Below, piece after piece: positions 61,913-64,000 of a stretch of 64,000 bases of DNA (the first letter of the stretch is position 1; every line of letters starts with the position of its first letter). The DNA lies in contig CATOTF010000002.1 of the NCBI GenBank assembly GCA_951813045.1, positions 2,852,001 to 2,916,000 on the forward strand, written 5' to 3'. A model generated the notes under the pieces. That model worked only from the letters and a program-made list of their open reading frames with translations, was not told the DNA's origin and did no database searches. The position numbers were made by a program, and so were the translations under genes. The DNA comes from an uncultured Rhizobiaceae bacterium (lineage in GTDB: Bacteria > Pseudomonadota > Alphaproteobacteria > Rhizobiales > Rhizobiaceae).

Positions 61913-63432
61913 GATTTTGATGAAAAAGGCTTTGTTTTAGTCGGCTTTGGAGTTTGATCGAGCGTCTCCCGATCCGGTTTCACACCGGTTGCGGGATCAA
62001 CTTGGCTAGTTTTCTGAGGTTTTGTGCTGTTGCTGCGAGAAGGAATTCATCTTTGGCTCCGTTTGGTCCCCGCAGGCGCAGTCGGTCGAGTTTCATGATG
62101 CGTTTGAGGTGGGCAAACAGCATTTCGACCTTTTTTCGCCGTCGTTGTGAATCGACATAAGCGTCGGTCAGCGAGAGCTCGCGGGCCAAATCACGAGCAC
62201 CTTCATAAATGTGGCGGCCGACATTGCGGACGGGTTGGTTGGGGCAGCAATATTTCTTCAGCAGGCATTCCTGGCAATCATATTTGCTGGCGCGGTAACG
62301 GATCGTATTGTCCGCCGCTACAGGAGATTTTCGATTCCGGTAAGCCCGTTGGGTTGGACGCAGCGGTAATCCGATCGGACAAATATAAGCGTCCTTTTCG
62401 TGGTCGTAGACAAACTCGCTTTTCTCAAAAGTGCCGTCCTTGCGTCGCGACTTATCGATGATTGGAATATGCGGCAGGATACCTTCTTTGTTGACCAACC
62501 AGTTGAGGTTTTCTGCGGAACCATAAGCTGTGTCGGCGACCAGTATCTCGGGGTAGAGGTCAAACGTTTCCCGCGTTCGTACGATCATGGTGCGTGTAGA
62601 ACCAACCTCGGCCTGTCTAATTGAACGGCTGGCTTCCACATCCACGATAATCGCGTGATCTGTGTCGATCAGGTAATTGTCTGAGTAAGCGAAGAAAGCT
62701 GGGCCCTTGAGCGCACCGGTCCATTGGGAAGCAGGGTCAGAACGTGAAGTGAACTTAGGTTCGACCTCACTGGCGGCACCGAATGCTGCGTCATCCAGCA
62801 CCTCTAGATATTCCTTCACAGCCCGAGGCACAGTTGCTGGATCGAGTGATGATGCGTCCCATTCCTCCTTTGGTGTCGATTTCTGCTTGTTGGCATCTGC
62901 CCGAATAATGCTGGCATCAGTCGCAAACACCTCTCCACCAACTAAACCTTCAGCAATGCAACGAGTAACAACGCTCTCAAACAATTGCCGGAACAGATCG
63001 CTCTCTCGAAACCGGCCATGGCGGTTCTTGGAAAAGGTCGATTGATCAGGCACGGGGTCGCCTAGATCAAGACGGCAGAACCATCTGTAGGCAAGATTCA
63101 CATGGACCTCATCGCACAACCGTCGCTCAGATCGGATGCCCATGATGTATCCGACCAGCAACATGCGGATCATCAGTTCAGGATCAACCGAAGGGCGGCC
63201 AATGTCGCTGTAAAATGGGCGCAGGTGCGACCGCATATCGCCAAGATCAACAAACCGGTCAATTGACCGCAATAGATGATCATCAGGCACGTGGTCTTCG
63301 AGATTGAACTCGTAAAACAAAGCCGATTGAAATTCCTGGCGTGGTCCCAGCATCGCATCAATCTCCCAAATCAATGGGTAAACTGAATCAGCCAATGGTG
63401 ATTACTTTAAGGCCGACTTTTTCATCAAAATC
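61913..63432 (-). mobile_element. IS1182-type insertion sequence, copy 2 (1520 bp)
   Basis: Same ends and length as copy 1, in the same orientation. It is flanked by GGCT on both sides (61909-61912 and 63433-63436), a different target duplication from copy 1. It lies between the LysR gene and the 3' end of hemH and breaks no recognisable gene. Confidence 0.93.
61980..63353 (-). CDS. IS1182 family transposase, copy 2
   Basis: 457 residues from the ATG at 63353 (471 from the TTG at 63395). Identical to copy 1 apart from one residue near the C-terminus (QNLRKLAK here, QNFRKLAK there), so the two copies arose recently. Catalytic motifs as in copy 1; frame intact. Confidence 0.93.
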   Translation of the reverse strand: MLGPRQEFQSALFYEFNLEDHVPDDHLLRSIDRFVDLGDMRSHLRPFYSDIGRPSVDPELMIRMLLVGYIMGIRSERRLCDEVHVNLAYRWFCRLDLGDPVPDQSTFSKNRHGRFRESDLFRQLFESVVTRCIAEGLVGGEVFATDASIIRADANKQKSTPKEEWDASSLDPATVPRAVKEYLEVLDDAAFGAASEVEPKFTSRSDPASQWTGALKGPAFFAYSDNYLIDTDHAIIVDVEASRSIRQAEVGSTRTMIVRTRETFDLYPEILVADTAYGSAENLNWLVNKEGILPHIPIIDKSRRKDGTFEKSEFVYDHEKDAYICPIGLPLRPTQRAYRNRKSPVAADNTIRYRASKYDCQECLLKKYCCPNQPVRNVGRHIYEGARDLARELSLTDAYVDSQRRRKKVEMLFAHLKRIMKLDRLRLRGPNGAKDEFLLAATAQNLRKLAKLIPQPV

Positions 63433-63470
63433 GGCTCGGAGCGGAAATCAAACCCATCCTGCGCTCTTCT

Positions 63471-64000
63471 CTAAATCCAGCCCTGCAATTCGCGCATTAC
63501 AATCGTCTCGATCAAGTCCATTCCTTCAGCACTGTCGTTGAGGCAAGGAATATGACTGAATTGTTCGCCGCCGTTATCTGTGAATTCTTCGCGCACCTCC
63601 CCGTTAATCTCTTCCAGCGTCTCAAGACAATCGGAGGCAAATCCGGGGTTGAAGAAGGCTATGCGCTTTATTCCCTCGTGGGCGAGTTTTTCGACCGTTT
63701 TGTCCGTGTAGGGTTGCAACCATTCCTCGGGTCCGAAACGCGACTGGAATGTGGTGAGGAGAAATCCGTCCTCCCAACCCATGCGTTCTACCAACAGGCG
63801 GGACGTTTTTTGGCAGTGACAATAATAAGGGTCACCCTTGTCAAAATAGCTTTGGGGGATGCCGTGATAGGAGGCGATCAGATGTTCCGGCTCAAAATCC
63901 AACCCGTCAAGGTGTCTTTGTATTGATATCGCAAGCGCCTCAATATAAGCAGGATCATCGTGATAGGCGGGAACTGTGCGGGACGCTGGCTGCCAGCGCA
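63471..64000 (-). CDS. hemH: Ferrochelatase (partial, N-terminus beyond window)
   Basis: The frame is open to the window edge, 176 codons. It inserts iron into protoporphyrin IX, the last step of haem synthesis. Typical text: RWQPASRTVPAYHDDPAYIEALA, then DFEPEHLIASYHGIPQSYFDKGDPYYCHCQKTSRLL with the catalytic His in SYHGIP, LTTFQSRFGPEEWLQPYTDKTVEKLAHEGIKRIAFFNPGFASDCLETLEEI with the second conserved acidic residues. About half of the usual 340-350 residues is present. The stop is 35 bp from the IS1182-type copy 2, which did not damage the gene. Confidence 0.95.
   Translation of the reverse strand, partial: RWQPASRTVPAYHDDPAYIEALAISIQRHLDGLDFEPEHLIASYHGIPQSYFDKGDPYYCHCQKTSRLLVERMGWEDGFLLTTFQSRFGPEEWLQPYTDKTVEKLAHEGIKRIAFFNPGFASDCLETLEEINGEVREEFTDNGGEQFSHIPCLNDSAEGMDLIETIVMRELQGWI

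Noticed and set aside
38604-63395. Composite transposon formed by the two IS1182-type copies
   Set aside because: Each copy has its own 4-bp direct repeat, which would not be expected for the outer ends of a composite unit, and the enclosed genes are core functions.
1-64000. CRISPR array or direct-repeat array
   Set aside because: No regularly spaced repeats with unique spacers were seen; the only multi-copy short motif is the five-copy operator.

Overview
The window is a chromosomal segment of an alphaproteobacterium, most likely of the Rhizobiales (Hyphomicrobiales) and plausibly marine. The basis is gene content: a CpdR receiver next to an N-formylglutamate amidohydrolase and hisN, a gltBD / DUF459 / MltB-type transglycosylase / galU / beta-barrel / kpsF block, a ROSE-like leader before an hsp20 gene, and heterotetrameric sarcosine oxidase genes. 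The species cannot be read from the sequence.

Layout. 1-3.0 kb: a TAXI-type TRAP binding protein (cut by the window edge), a LysR regulator and a PLP-dependent D-cysteine desulfhydrase/ACC deaminase-type enzyme. 3.3-8.4 kb: soxBDAG, tightly coupled, for sarcosine demethylation. 8.5-14.5 kb: an orphan group of two serine-hydrolase-like proteins around an isoprenylcysteine-methyltransferase-like membrane protein, a fatty-acid desaturase divergent from an ArgP-like LysR gene, and a DUF3095 cyclase-like protein. 14.6-20.9 kb: a sugar-acid island with an IlvD/Edd-family dehydratase and a TPP enzyme on one strand, and idnO, gntK and idnD on the other; a perfect 25-bp inverted repeat lies between the two arms. 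21.0-22.2 kb: a reductive-dehalogenase-like iron-sulfur protein.

22.2-35.8 kb is mobile or decayed DNA: a TraA helicase half without its relaxase, a TPR protein, a tyrosine recombinase plus IS91-type transposase unit, and then a compact 7-kb element ending in a tRNA-Val(GAC). The element has integrase, excisionase, an S24-type repressor, two small DNA-binding-like proteins, a DnaQ-BRCT exonuclease beside the repressor, a chain of overlapping small genes, and five copies of an 18-bp operator sitting in two promoters. I see no capsid, primase or portal genes, so it looks like a satellite or an integrated island rather than a complete prophage. It is the most interesting part of the window.

36-38.5 kb: cpdR, formylglutamate amidohydrolase and hisN. 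38.5-40.1 kb and 61.9-63.4 kb: two nearly identical 1520-bp IS1182-type elements, each with its own 4-bp target duplication. Between them are a c-type cytochrome pair with a LysR regulator, a lysophospholipase-like hydrolase, hsp20, gltBD (ammonia assimilation), cell-envelope genes (DUF459 SGNH hydrolase, lytic transglycosylase, galU, beta-barrel protein, KpsF isomerase), an NfeD/SPFH membrane pair, and an intradiol dioxygenase with a divergent LysR gene. The window ends in the C-terminal part of ferrochelatase (hemH).
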